From Paracoccus sp. (in: a-proteobacteria) (GTDB lineage Bacteria; Pseudomonadota; Alphaproteobacteria; Rhodobacterales; Rhodobacteraceae), in the NCBI GenBank assembly GCA_030538705.1, contig JAUNTL010000021.1, positions 1 to 36,919 on the forward strand: a stretch of DNA of 36,919 nt, read 5' to 3'. Below are positions 17,526 to 26,719 of the stretch, piece after piece; within the stretch, counting starts at the first letter, position 1, and the number at the start of each line of letters is the position of its first letter. A program made the translations under genes and the position numbers. The notes beneath the pieces were generated by a model. That model was not told the DNA's origin, searched no databases, and saw nothing but the letters and a program-made list of their open reading frames with translations.

Positions 17526-18668
17526 TCACTCCATCGGGCATTCGCCGACATAGGAATCGGCATGCGCGGTAAAGACCTTTTCGACGATCGACGTGCGATA
17601 GGTTCCGTCATCGTCGCGCACCGCCTGGGTCAGATAAAAGTCCTGAATGGGAAACTGGTTCGAGGAAAAGGCAAAATCACCGCGCAGGCTGGAAAAATCC
17701 GCAGCCCGCAGCGCCGCGCGATCCTCGGTGCCGGCGGCACGGACCGCGCTGTCGATCAGCATCAGGCTGTCATAGGCGGCCATCGCATAAAGCGAGGGCA
17801 TGCGCCCATAAGCCTCGCGAAAGGCGGCGACAAACTCGGCATTGCCGGGCGTGTCCAGATCGGGCGCCCAGTTCGATCCGGTCAGCATGCCAAGCGCATC
17901 GTCCTGTTCGGCCGGCAGGGTGGTTTCATCAACGGTAAAGGCCGACATCAGCGGGATCGACGACAGGCCGGCCTGATTCCATTGCTTGACCAGATTGACC
18001 CCCATCCCGCCGGGCATGAAGGCATAAACCGCTTCGGGCTGGGCGGCGGCGATCTGGGCCAGCTCGCCCGAAAAATCGAGCTGACCGAGCGGCACGAACA
18101 GCTCGCCCCCGACCGTCCCGCTGTAGATCGACTTGAACCCGTTCAGGCTGTCCTGACCGGCCTGATAGTTCGGGGCCAGCAGATAGACATTGCCGATATT
18201 CTGCCGGTTCATGTATTCCGCCACCGATTGCGGCATCTGGTCGTTCTGATAGGAAACGACAAAGATATCGGGGTTACAGTCGCGACCGGCAAAGTTCGAT
18301 GGCCCGGCATTGGGCGAGACCAGAATGCCGCCGCCCTGCGTCACCGGCGCGGCAATCGCGGTCATGATATTGGAAAAGATCGGCCCGATCACAAATTCGG
18401 CGCCCTGCCCCTCGACCAGATCGCGGGCCTTTTGGGCGGCCAGATCCGGGCGGCCCTCGTCATCGGTGACGATGATTGTCACGTCGCGGCCACCGACCTT
18501 ACCCTCAAGCGCCTTTTCGGCCAGCAAGATACCGTCACGCGCATGTTCGCCCAGAACCGCCGGCGGCCCGGAAAGCGTCAGCAGAACCCCGATCTTCAGC
18601 GGATCATCCGCAAGCGCGGCGGTCGCCATCGACAGGCCAAGCGCCGTCGAAATCACAAGTTTATGCAT
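17526..18668 (-). CDS. ABC transporter periplasmic binding protein, LIV type, possibly for aromatic acids
   Basis: A 380-residue periplasmic solute-binding protein. The signal peptide MHKLVISTALGLSMATAALA is followed by DDPLKIGVLLTLSGPPAVLG, the start of a type I periplasmic fold. ATG 18668 is preferred over ATG 18674 because AGGAG lies 8 rather than 2 bases upstream. Segments such as HARDGILLAEKALEGKVGGR, TDDEGRPDLAAQKARDLVE and ILVSPNAGPSNFAG resemble binding proteins known for aromatic acids (the CouP/LigAb-like group) more than leucine-binding LivK. Together with the MarR gene just upstream, this suggests an aromatic or phenylpropenoid substrate, which is an inference. Two cysteines (GRDCNPD and the penultimate GECPME) could form a disulfide. 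Confidence 0.9.
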   Translation of the reverse strand: MHKLVISTALGLSMATAALADDPLKIGVLLTLSGPPAVLGEHARDGILLAEKALEGKVGGRDVTIIVTDDEGRPDLAAQKARDLVEGQGAEFVIGPIFSNIMTAIAAPVTQGGGILVSPNAGPSNFAGRDCNPDIFVVSYQNDQMPQSVAEYMNRQNIGNVYLLAPNYQAGQDSLNGFKSIYSGTVGGELFVPLGQLDFSGELAQIAAAQPEAVYAFMPGGMGVNLVKQWNQAGLSSIPLMSAFTVDETTLPAEQDDALGMLTGSNWAPDLDTPGNAEFVAAFREAYGRMPSLYAMAAYDSLMLIDSAVRAAGTEDRAALRAADFSSLRGDFAFSSNQFPIQDFYLTQAVRDDDGTYRTSIVEKVFTAHADSYVGECPME

Positions 18669-18842
18669 CTTCATCGCTCCTGTTGGGTGATGGAACCTGT
18701 TTTCGATTCACTTGAGGATCAGCTTCATACATCAAGCATATTCCGGGCAAGCAAAAAACTCGGCAAACGCATTGCACCCGCGAACCGCCCCGCATTGGTC
18801 GCGCATGATCCGCGCACCCGGCCGACCGGCGCGCGCAAGGTC

Positions 18843-18858
18843 TCTTTATATATAAAGA
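18843..18858. promoter_or_regulatory. 16-bp perfect palindrome, candidate MarR operator
   Basis: TCTTTATATATAAAGA is a perfect palindrome in an AT-rich island 10 bases past the marR stop codon and about 175 bases ahead of the binding-protein gene. AT-rich 16-20 bp palindromes are the normal targets of MarR dimers. The gap 18675-18868 must also hold the LIV operon promoter; TTGCTT near 18755 on the minus strand could be a -35, but I see no convincing -10. Confidence 0.5.
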
Positions 18859-18868
18859 ATTTCCGGCC

Positions 18869-19351
18869 CTAGCGCCGTCCCCGCTGCCGCACGTCCAGCA
18901 TGATCGAGATGCCGCGCGCGGCATCGGCCTCGGTCACGCCGGCGAACAGGGCGTCGATCCAGCCAAGGTGGTTCGCGGTGATCTCGCGCATCAGATCCGT
19001 GCCGGCCCTGGTGATGCGGACACGAAAGGCACGGCGGTCGCCCGGCATCGTCTCGCGCGCGGCCAGACCATCGCGAACCAGCCGTTCGACAATCCCCGTG
19101 ACATTGCCATTCGACACCATCAGCTGCTGCGAAAGATCGGTCATCTTCAACCCGTCAGGCGCGGCAAGCAGCGCGGCCATCACATCAAAGCGCGGCAAGG
19201 TCATATCATATCCCGCACGCAGCCGGTCACGCAGATCGCTCTCGACAAAGCGCACGGCCTTGAGCATCTGCAACCACAGCCGCAGGCGCTGGCGGGCGAC
19301 ATCCGGCGCGGCCACAGGCCCTGATACATGATCGGTTCGCCGGGGCTGCAT
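18869..19351 (-). CDS. MarR-family transcription regulator
   Basis: A 160-residue winged-helix regulator. The recognition region reads KMTDLSQQLMVSNGNVTGIV then ERLVRDGLAARETMPGDRRA and FRVRITRAG, the MarR pattern with the DRR wing. The N-terminal dimerisation helix (RLRLWLQMLKAVRFVESDLR) is present. It is the first gene of the minus-strand array that continues into the LIV importer, so it most likely controls that transporter and itself, responding to the imported compound. ATG 19351 is close behind GAAGGGG. Upstream at 19361-19413 the sequence CCGGTTGC is repeated inverted as GCAACCGG, with GTTGC-N6-GCAAC inside, a possible autoregulatory site. Confidence 0.92.
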   Translation of the reverse strand: MQPRRTDHVSGPVAAPDVARQRLRLWLQMLKAVRFVESDLRDRLRAGYDMTLPRFDVMAALLAAPDGLKMTDLSQQLMVSNGNVTGIVERLVRDGLAARETMPGDRRAFRVRITRAGTDLMREITANHLGWIDALFAGVTEADAARGISIMLDVRQRGRR

Positions 19352-19492
19352 AGTCCCCTTCCGGTTGCTTCGTTACCGCAGTCTAGGGCCATAAGTTGCG
19401 TTCGGGCAACCGGCGATCACGCCGCACCGCCCCCGCGATGAGGTCGTATCCCATCTGGCAACGGCCTGCGGCGGATCGTGGCAGCGGATCAC

Positions 19493-19533
19493 GGGGGCGG
19501 ATCGTGGCGCAGCGGGCGGCACGATCCGCCCCC
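19493..19533. repeat. 14-bp perfect inverted repeat in a 399-bp gene-free stretch
   Basis: GGGGGCGGATCGTG (19493-19506) and CACGATCCGCCCCC (19520-19533) are exact inverted copies around a 13-base loop. The block CGGATCGTGG also occurs once more as a direct copy at about 19471-19481. There is no T-tract on either side. The surrounding 19352-19750 holds no gene that I can support; it lies upstream of marR and downstream of the GMC dehydrogenase gene, both on the minus strand. It may be a transcript-end structure or a short dispersed repeat. Confidence 0.55.
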
Positions 19534-19750
19534 GCCCATGTCATGCCGGCAACCGGCGCGGGGAGCCGCCGGGCCGGCTGCTGTCCCCCTGCGTCCGTGC
19601 AGGATTTCGCATCCCCGGCGAGGCGCTGATCGACCCGTGGTCGGCGGCCCGCCTAAAGCGCTTTGCCCGCATGCGCCGCGCCGTCAGCAGGCTGACACAT
19701 GAGATCGCGCAGGCTGGCGGAAAACCGGCCTGACGATGACCGGGACGCTG

Positions 19751-21334
19751 TCAGGACCGCCGGTCCTCGCGCAGCATATCGCTGGCCTTCTCGCCAATCA
19801 TGATCGCCGGGGCATTGGTGTTGCCCGACACGATTTCGGGCATGATCGCGCAATCGGCAACGCGCAGCCCGCGCACCCCCTTGACGCGCAGCCTTTCGTC
19901 AACGACCGGCCCCATGGCGGCGGTGCCTGTCGGGTGAAAGATCGTGGTCGCGCTGCCCCGCACCCAGTCGAGAAGCTCGGCATCGGATTGCGCGCCGGGA
20001 CCGGGGCGCAGCTCGCCCGTGATCTTGCCTGCCAGAGGCGCCCGCCCGGCGATCGCGCGCGCGATCCTGACGCCGGCAACAATTGTCCGCTGATCGGTCT
20101 CGGTCGCCAGATAATTCGGATGGATGGCGGGATAGATGGCCGGATCCGCGCTTTTCAGGCGGATCTCGCCGCGGCTTTCGGGACGAAGCTGACACACCGA
20201 CATGGTAAAGGCAGAAAACGGATGCACGCCCTCGCCGGGGCTGTCGGCCGACCACGGCTGGACATGGAACTGGATATCGGGGGTCTCGACCGCATCGGAA
20301 CTGCGCATGAACCCGGTCGCGAGACTGGCCGCCATGGTCATCGGCCCGGCACGGAACAACAAATATTTCAAACCGATCCGCGCCTTGTTGAAAAGGCTGC
20401 GGACCTCGTCATTCAGCGTCGGCTCATTGCAGGTATGGACCAGCCGCGCCTGAAGATGGTCCTGCAACCCGCGCCCGACCCCGGGCAGGTCGATCAGGGG
20501 CGTGATGCCGTGATCCGCCAGATGACCCGCCTCACCGATGCCCGACAGCATCAGGATCTGCGGCGAGCCGATCGCGCCGGCTGACAGCACCACCTCGCCG
20601 CGCACGGCGATCCGCTGAACCGCGCCGGCCCGGTCGGAATATTCGACGGCGACCGCGCGCCCGTCCTCGATCACGACGCGGCGGGTCAGCGCATGTGTAA
20701 TGACCCGCAGGTTCGGCCTTTTGCGCACCGGATGAAGATAGGCCACCGCCGAGGAACAGCGCCGGCCATCGCGCGTCGTCAGCTGGAAATAGCCCACGCC
20801 CTCTTGCCGCGCGCCGTTATAGTCTGGATTGAAGGCATAGCCTTCGGCCTGTGCGGCCGCGACCCAGGCGTCGCAGATCGGCCGGCGCAGCCGCATGTCG
20901 GACACGTTCAACGGCCCGCCCGTGCCGTGGAACTCATCCGCGCCGCGTTCCTGATTCTCGGCCCGTTTGAACAGCGGCAACACATCGTCCCAGCCCCATC
21001 CGGCAAAGCCCATCTGCCGCCAGCGGTCGTAATCCTGCGGCTGGCCCCGGACATAAAGCAGCCCGTTCAGCGATGACGACCCCCCCAGCACCTTGCCGCG
21101 CGGCCAGTCCAGCCGGCGCCCGTTCAGGCCGGGGTCCGGTTCGGTCCGGTAACACCAGTCAACCGCAGGATTGTTCATGGTGCGGAAATAGCCGACCGGC
21201 ACATGTATCCACGGATTCCAGTCGCGTCCCCCTGCCTCGAGCAGGGTCACCGTCACACCCGGATCAGCCGAGAGACGGTTCGCCAGCACACAGCCCGCCG
21301 AGCCGGCCCCGATGACCACATAATCGCTTTCCAT
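19751..21334 (-). CDS. GMC-family FAD alcohol dehydrogenase (choline dehydrogenase-like)
   Basis: A 527-residue flavoprotein of the glucose-methanol-choline oxidoreductase family. It starts with the FAD-binding dinucleotide fold (DYVVIGAGSAGCVLANRLS), followed by GKVLGGSSSLNGLLYVRGQP (GMC signature 1) and GAIGSPQILMLSGIG (signature 2). The catalytic His-Asn pair is likely in TIFHPTGTAAMG and VSGNTNAPAIMIGEKASDM. It oxidises a primary alcohol and most likely passes electrons to the respiratory chain; the substrate is unknown. True BetA usually sits with betB and betI, which are absent. It is divergent from the TRAP importer, so it probably acts on the imported compound. AAAGGGG precedes the ATG. 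Confidence 0.9.
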   Translation of the reverse strand: MESDYVVIGAGSAGCVLANRLSADPGVTVTLLEAGGRDWNPWIHVPVGYFRTMNNPAVDWCYRTEPDPGLNGRRLDWPRGKVLGGSSSLNGLLYVRGQPQDYDRWRQMGFAGWGWDDVLPLFKRAENQERGADEFHGTGGPLNVSDMRLRRPICDAWVAAAQAEGYAFNPDYNGARQEGVGYFQLTTRDGRRCSSAVAYLHPVRKRPNLRVITHALTRRVVIEDGRAVAVEYSDRAGAVQRIAVRGEVVLSAGAIGSPQILMLSGIGEAGHLADHGITPLIDLPGVGRGLQDHLQARLVHTCNEPTLNDEVRSLFNKARIGLKYLLFRAGPMTMAASLATGFMRSSDAVETPDIQFHVQPWSADSPGEGVHPFSAFTMSVCQLRPESRGEIRLKSADPAIYPAIHPNYLATETDQRTIVAGVRIARAIAGRAPLAGKITGELRPGPGAQSDAELLDWVRGSATTIFHPTGTAAMGPVVDERLRVKGVRGLRVADCAIMPEIVSGNTNAPAIMIGEKASDMLREDRRS

Positions 21335-21361
21335 TCCGACCCCTTTACTGATCGAGATTCT

Positions 21362-21416
21362 TCTTGCAATGCAAGATTAATTTCCATTCAATGAGACAAC
21401 AAGTATCAAAACTTGT
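21362..21416. promoter_or_regulatory. two inverted repeats in the divergent GMC/TRAP promoter region
   Basis: TCTTGCA-A-TGCAAGA (21362-21376) is a perfect 7-base dyad. ACAAGT-ATCAAA-ACTTGT (21399-21416) is a perfect 6-base dyad. Both lie in the 98-bp region between the dehydrogenase (minus) and the DctP gene (plus), which is far more AT-rich than the surroundings. They are the obvious candidates for the operator of the IclR regulator encoded at the end of the TRAP operon. Confidence 0.5.
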
Positions 21417-21432
21417 AGTCTGGGAGGAAGGG

Positions 21433-22665
21433 ATGAAAATCACTGATCGGATCCGGGGCATTTCCCGGCGCGACATGTTGCGGGTGACGGGCCGCTTTGG
21501 GCTGACCTCGACCGCATTGGCGCTGAGCGGCACGGCCGGGGTTTTGACCACGGCGCAACTCGCGGCTGCCGCTGAATCGACCTATGAAAAACGTTTCGCC
21601 AAGCAGCCCAGATATACGTTCAAGATGGGCGCATCGGGGTTCAATGCGCGCAACCTGCTGATCGAGCGCACCGGATTTCTGGAATTTGCCCGCGATCTGG
21701 AGGAACGCACCGAGGGCGAGATCCGTATCGAGTTCATCGGTGACAACCAGATCTGCGGTCAGCTGGACTGCGCCGAAAAAACCCAGCTCGGCATCGTGGA
21801 GTTTTTTGCCGCCAGCACCCAGAACTCGGCCGGATCGGCGCCCTATTATAATGTTCTGGATTTTCCCTACATGTTCCCGACGCGGGCGGCGCAGTATCAT
21901 TTCCTTTATCACCCCGACAGCCAGCGCATTCTTCGCGATCCGCTGGAAAAGCGGCACGGTCTGAAATTCCTGTTCTCGCATTGCGAATTGCGCGGCCTTC
22001 AGATGGGCCTGAAATGGAAGGACCGCCCGCTGATCACGTCGATTGACGAACTGGCCGGCACAAAAAACCGCGTCACCGGCACGCAGCTGGGCCGGATCGC
22101 GATGCAATTGCTGAACCTCAACCCGGTGCCGGTGGCATGGGAGGAAACCATCGACGGGCTGAAGCAGGGGCTGATCGACGGATCGGAAACATGGGCCTCG
22201 GCGGTGGCCTATGCGAATATGACGCCGGTTATCAGCCAGTCGGTCGATCTGCGCTTTTTCTGCGGCACCGAACATTGCGGCATGTCGGCACAGGTTTTCG
22301 ACGGGCTGGACGCGCATCTTCAGGATGCGATCATGGAATCGGCCTATCTGGCACAGGTCTTTGCCCAGCACGCCAACGAGGCCGCGCTGATCAAGACCGT
22401 GGGCTTTTCCGACCCGCAGCTGCCCGACACGATCTTTGCCGAGCATGGCGTGCGCTGCGCCTTTCTGTCCGACGAAGAGCGCCGCAAGGCCGAGGAGATG
22501 TGCGCGCCCGAGTTCAACCCCCAGCCTTGGGAGCAGTGGCGCGAACGGCTGTCCCAATGGTCGGACGGGATCGACACCTATGAGGAAATCTATCGCATCG
22601 CCCGCGAAATCCCCGCCGACACCAAGCCCGAAAACGTCGAGCCGCGCCGCTGGTGGCGGGGCTGA
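21433..22665 (+). CDS. TRAP transporter solute-binding protein (DctP type), probably Tat-exported
   Basis: A 410-residue periplasmic receptor of a tripartite ATP-independent importer. The N-terminus carries a twin-arginine motif (GISRRDMLRVTGRFGL) followed by a hydrophobic stretch ending TTAQLAAAAES, so export of the folded protein through Tat is likely. The mature part shows the DctP pattern: GFLEFARDLEERTEGEIRIE, QLGIVEFFAAST, FPYMFPTRAAQYHFL, and the ligand-binding Arg region KNRVTGTQLGRIAM with GLIDGSETWASA. I chose ATG 21433 because GGAGGAAGGG precedes it; an earlier in-frame TTG would put about 23 extra residues before the signal. The ligand is unknown, probably an organic acid or a related polar compound used by the divergent dehydrogenase. 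Confidence 0.92.
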   Translation: MKITDRIRGISRRDMLRVTGRFGLTSTALALSGTAGVLTTAQLAAAAESTYEKRFAKQPRYTFKMGASGFNARNLLIERTGFLEFARDLEERTEGEIRIEFIGDNQICGQLDCAEKTQLGIVEFFAASTQNSAGSAPYYNVLDFPYMFPTRAAQYHFLYHPDSQRILRDPLEKRHGLKFLFSHCELRGLQMGLKWKDRPLITSIDELAGTKNRVTGTQLGRIAMQLLNLNPVPVAWEETIDGLKQGLIDGSETWASAVAYANMTPVISQSVDLRFFCGTEHCGMSAQVFDGLDAHLQDAIMESAYLAQVFAQHANEAALIKTVGFSDPQLPDTIFAEHGVRCAFLSDEERRKAEEMCAPEFNPQPWEQWRERLSQWSDGIDTYEEIYRIAREIPADTKPENVEPRRWWRG

Positions 22666-22679
22666 CAGGGGCGCACAGG

Positions 22680-23345
22680 ATGGACATGTTTACCGGAACG
22701 GGCGCAATCTTTGCCGCCCTGTCCAGCGCCGACAGCTGGGCGATCAGCAATGCCATGCGCGCCCCCGGCGCCTGGGGGTTCGGGCTGATCGTCATGATCG
22801 CGGGCGCGGTCCTGACACTGATCATGTTCCGGCTTGTCCCGCTGCTTGACCGCCGGCTTGAGCGCACGATCATGGTGGTGGCCTATCTGGCCATCGCCAC
22901 CATCATCTTTGTCGAGGTCATCCGGCGTTTCGTGCTGAACGTTCAGGCGCCATGGTCAACGACGGTGCCGTCTTTCCTGTTTCTGCTGCTGACCTGGTTC
23001 GGCTGCGCCTATAACGTCCGCCTGCGCGCCCATCTGTCATTCACCGAATTCCGCGCCCGCATGCCGCGCGGCGCGCAACTGGCCTGCCTGTGGCTGGACG
23101 GGCTGCTCTGGCTCGGCATGAGCTGGGTGGTGATCGTGACCTCGGGACGGGTAACGGCGAATTCGGCGTCGAATTTTCAGGTTCTGCTGGGCACCGACAG
23201 CGTCATGCAATGGTGGTTTCTGATCCTCGTTCCACTGGCATTCGTTTTCCTGGCTGCCCGCGTATTGGAAAACATGGTTGATGACCTGCGTCGCTGGCGC
23301 GGCGGGGACGAGATGATCCGTCCGCCGTCACTGGGCGAGACATGA
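22680..23345 (+). CDS. TRAP transporter small permease (DctQ type)
   Basis: A 221-residue membrane protein with four main hydrophobic segments (GFGLIVMIAGAVLTLIMF near the start, then MVVAYLAIATIIFVEVIRRF, FLFLLLTWFGCAYNVRLRAH and WFLILVPLAFVFLAARVLEN). The RAHLSF element after the third span matches the R-HI-V/D loop of DctQ proteins. It carries a longer N-terminal part than minimal DctQ (about 60 residues before the family core), including one extra possible span. ATG 22680 or 22686 can start it; AGGGG lies eight bases before the first. It bridges the binding protein and the large permease. Confidence 0.88.
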   Translation: MDMFTGTGAIFAALSSADSWAISNAMRAPGAWGFGLIVMIAGAVLTLIMFRLVPLLDRRLERTIMVVAYLAIATIIFVEVIRRFVLNVQAPWSTTVPSFLFLLLTWFGCAYNVRLRAHLSFTEFRARMPRGAQLACLWLDGLLWLGMSWVVIVTSGRVTANSASNFQVLLGTDSVMQWWFLILVPLAFVFLAARVLENMVDDLRRWRGGDEMIRPPSLGET

Positions 23346-23352
23346 GGCTGAC

Positions 23353-24711
23353 ATGAGTGACGGAAACTGGATTACACTGATCTCTCTCGCGGTCACGATG
23401 CTGTTCATGCTGGGCGTGCCGGTCTTTCTGGTCATCGCCTATTGGGTGATCGGCTGTTCGCTGGTCCTTGGGCTGACCTTCGACAATATCGGGGCGGCGC
23501 TGACCTATGCCTTTTCCAATGGCTTTGCCCTGCTGGCGATGCCGCTGTTCATCCTGACGGGCGATCTGATCAACCGCGCCGGTATTGCGCGGCGCCTGTC
23601 GGATTTCGCCTATGCGATACTGGGCTGGCTGCGCGGCGGGCTGGCGATGGCCGCAATCGGCGCCTGCGGGCTGTTTGCCGCGATCTCAGGGTCGAATTCG
23701 GCAACGACGGCCACCATCGGCTCGATGCTGCATCCCGAAATGGTCAAGGGCGGCTATGATGAGCGTTTCTCCGCGGCGACTGCGGCGGCCGGGGGGACCG
23801 TAGGCATCATCATCCCGCCGTCGATCATCTTCATCGTCTATGGCTTTCTGATGAACCTGCCGATTTCGGACCTGTTCGTCGCCGGGATCATTCCGGGCGT
23901 GATGATGGTCGCGGCGATGCAGTTTGTCTGCTGGCTGGCCTCGCGTCACAACGGCTGGGGCCATATCATCCGCTTTGAGATCCGGCGCATCATCCGCGCG
24001 GCCTTTGGTGCCTGGCTGGGATTTTTTGCCATCGGGCTGGTGCTGTGGGGGATTTATACCGGCAAGTTCAGCCCGACCGAGGCCGCAGCCGTCACCGTCG
24101 GTTTCTGCGTCATCGTCGCTGTTGTCAGCCGCTGGCTGTTTCCGGTGGTGCGCGGACAGATGGATGAACATGGCAGCCCTTCGACCATCGCCGCCAGCCT
24201 GCTGGTCGAGGGGTTCCGGCTGCGCGACCTGCCCGGCGTCACCATGCGTTCGGCCCAGATCACCGGCATTCTCGCGCCGCTGATCGGGATCTCGGTCGTC
24301 ATGCAGCAGATCCTGTCGCTGCTTGGCGCGCAGGCCGCCATCGGTGCCTTTGTCGGGGGAATGGGCGGATACTGGGCCGTTCTGGCGACTGCGATGGCGA
24401 TGATCTTTGTCGCGGGCATGATCCTTGAGAGCCTGCCGGTCACGATCATCCTTGCGCCGATCCTCGCGCCGATGGCCGCAAGTGCCGGTGTCGATCCGAT
24501 CCATTTCGCGGTGATCTTTCTGGTCGGCGCCTCGATCGGGTTCATCACCCCGCCTTACGGGCTGAACCTCTATGTCGCATCCAGCGTGACGGGGGTGTCC
24601 TATATGCGGATCATCCGTTATGCTTTCTATTATCTGCTGGCCCTGCTGGCGGTCTGGCTGATCGTCGCCATGGTCCCGGCCCTTTCGACGATATTGCTGC
24701 CCGGCCGCTGA
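23353..24711 (+). CDS. TRAP transporter large permease (DctM type)
   Basis: A 452-residue permease of the ion-transporter superfamily with about 12 hydrophobic segments. DctM landmarks are present: LLAMPLFILTGDLINRAGIA, GCGLFAAISGSNSATTATIG, AAGGTVGIIIPPSIIFIVYG and, in the second half, SLPVTIILAPILAPMAASAG and GFITPPYGLNLYVASSVTGV. A cytoplasmic loop of about 40 residues near position 260 (VVRGQMDEHGSPSTIAASLL) lies between the two halves. It drives solute uptake with the sodium gradient, with the DctP receptor delivering the ligand. It starts seven bases after the DctQ stop. Confidence 0.94.
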   Translation: MSDGNWITLISLAVTMLFMLGVPVFLVIAYWVIGCSLVLGLTFDNIGAALTYAFSNGFALLAMPLFILTGDLINRAGIARRLSDFAYAILGWLRGGLAMAAIGACGLFAAISGSNSATTATIGSMLHPEMVKGGYDERFSAATAAAGGTVGIIIPPSIIFIVYGFLMNLPISDLFVAGIIPGVMMVAAMQFVCWLASRHNGWGHIIRFEIRRIIRAAFGAWLGFFAIGLVLWGIYTGKFSPTEAAAVTVGFCVIVAVVSRWLFPVVRGQMDEHGSPSTIAASLLVEGFRLRDLPGVTMRSAQITGILAPLIGISVVMQQILSLLGAQAAIGAFVGGMGGYWAVLATAMAMIFVAGMILESLPVTIILAPILAPMAASAGVDPIHFAVIFLVGASIGFITPPYGLNLYVASSVTGVSYMRIIRYAFYYLLALLAVWLIVAMVPALSTILLPGR

Positions 24712-24740
24712 GCCATGAGAGAAATGCGACCGACTGGATC

Positions 24741-25538
24741 ATGAACGACGACAAGGCAGCGGACGAGCCGGTCCAGACCAACCTTCGCCCGCTGCGTATC
24801 CTTCAGGCGGTGGCCGCTGCCGGCGCCCCGGTCACCGCCGCCGAAATCGGCGAATTGCTGAACCTGCCCCGGCCGACCATGCACCGGCTGTTTCTGACGC
24901 TAGAGGCGGATGGCTGGCTGATGCGTGATCTGAGCGGGCGCGGCTTTGTCGCCGGCTATGGTCTGCGGCGGATGGCGGCCAATACGCTGAGCGGGCCGGG
25001 GTTGCGGCGCGAGCGGCTGATGATCCTGACCACCCTTGCCCGCGAGATCGGCGAGACCTGCAATATCGCCATGCCCGAAGGCAATTCCATGACCTATATC
25101 GACCGGGTCGAAACGGAATGGCCGCTGCGCATCCGGCTGCCGATCGGCAGCAGTGTGCCGCTGCATTGCACGGCAGCGGGCAAGATGTATCTGTCGACAC
25201 TGGCGCCCTCGTTACTGACGCGGGTTCTGGGCCGGCTGCTGCTGCATGCCGAGACACCGCATTCAATCACCGATGCCGATACCCTGCGCGCCGAGATCGA
25301 GCGCACGCGGAAGCGCGGTTTTTCCGAGGATAACGGCGAGATGATCGCGGGTATGATCGCGCTTGCGGTGCCGGTGCGTGACAATCTGGGCCGGTTTCTG
25401 GCAACCCTGTCCTTTCACGCCCCGGTGCAGCGCCTGACCCTGCCTGATGCCCACCGCCACCTGCCCCGCCTGCGTCTTGCGGCGGCCGAACTGGGCGAAA
25501 ACGCCGCCGGAACGGCGCCCTCCGACGACACGCCATAG
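24741..25538 (+). CDS. IclR-family transcription regulator
   Basis: A 265-residue regulator. The winged helix lies at about residues 16-75 (RPLRILQAVAAAGAPVTAAE; LLNLPRPTMHRLFLTLEADG). The effector domain follows with IGETCNIAMPEGNSMTYIDR, VPLHCTAAGKMYLSTL and FSEDNGEMIAGMIALAVPVR, all typical of IclR proteins. It is the last gene of the TRAP array (29 bp after dctM) and most likely senses the imported substrate and controls the divergent dehydrogenase/TRAP promoters, where two dyads are found. The ribosome-binding site (GGATC) is weak, which suits a low-abundance regulator. It converges on the iron ABC operon. Confidence 0.92.
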   Translation: MNDDKAADEPVQTNLRPLRILQAVAAAGAPVTAAEIGELLNLPRPTMHRLFLTLEADGWLMRDLSGRGFVAGYGLRRMAANTLSGPGLRRERLMILTTLAREIGETCNIAMPEGNSMTYIDRVETEWPLRIRLPIGSSVPLHCTAAGKMYLSTLAPSLLTRVLGRLLLHAETPHSITDADTLRAEIERTRKRGFSEDNGEMIAGMIALAVPVRDNLGRFLATLSFHAPVQRLTLPDAHRHLPRLRLAAAELGENAAGTAPSDDTP

Positions 25539-25720
25539 CCCTTCAGCCGTGCCCCGTTCCGGGTGGATCGGCGCCGCTGCCATCTGCGCCAGCCATCGGT
25601 CGATCGCCGGACGAGAACAAAAAAGGCCAGCAAAAAGCGGCACGAGAGGCAGGCGAGGCCGCAGCGACGCATTGCGCGACAAGCGTCACCCGGAATCAGA
25701 GGCCGGGATCAGGCCCCGCT

Positions 25721-26715
<995 letters not shown>

Positions 26716-26719
<4 letters not shown>

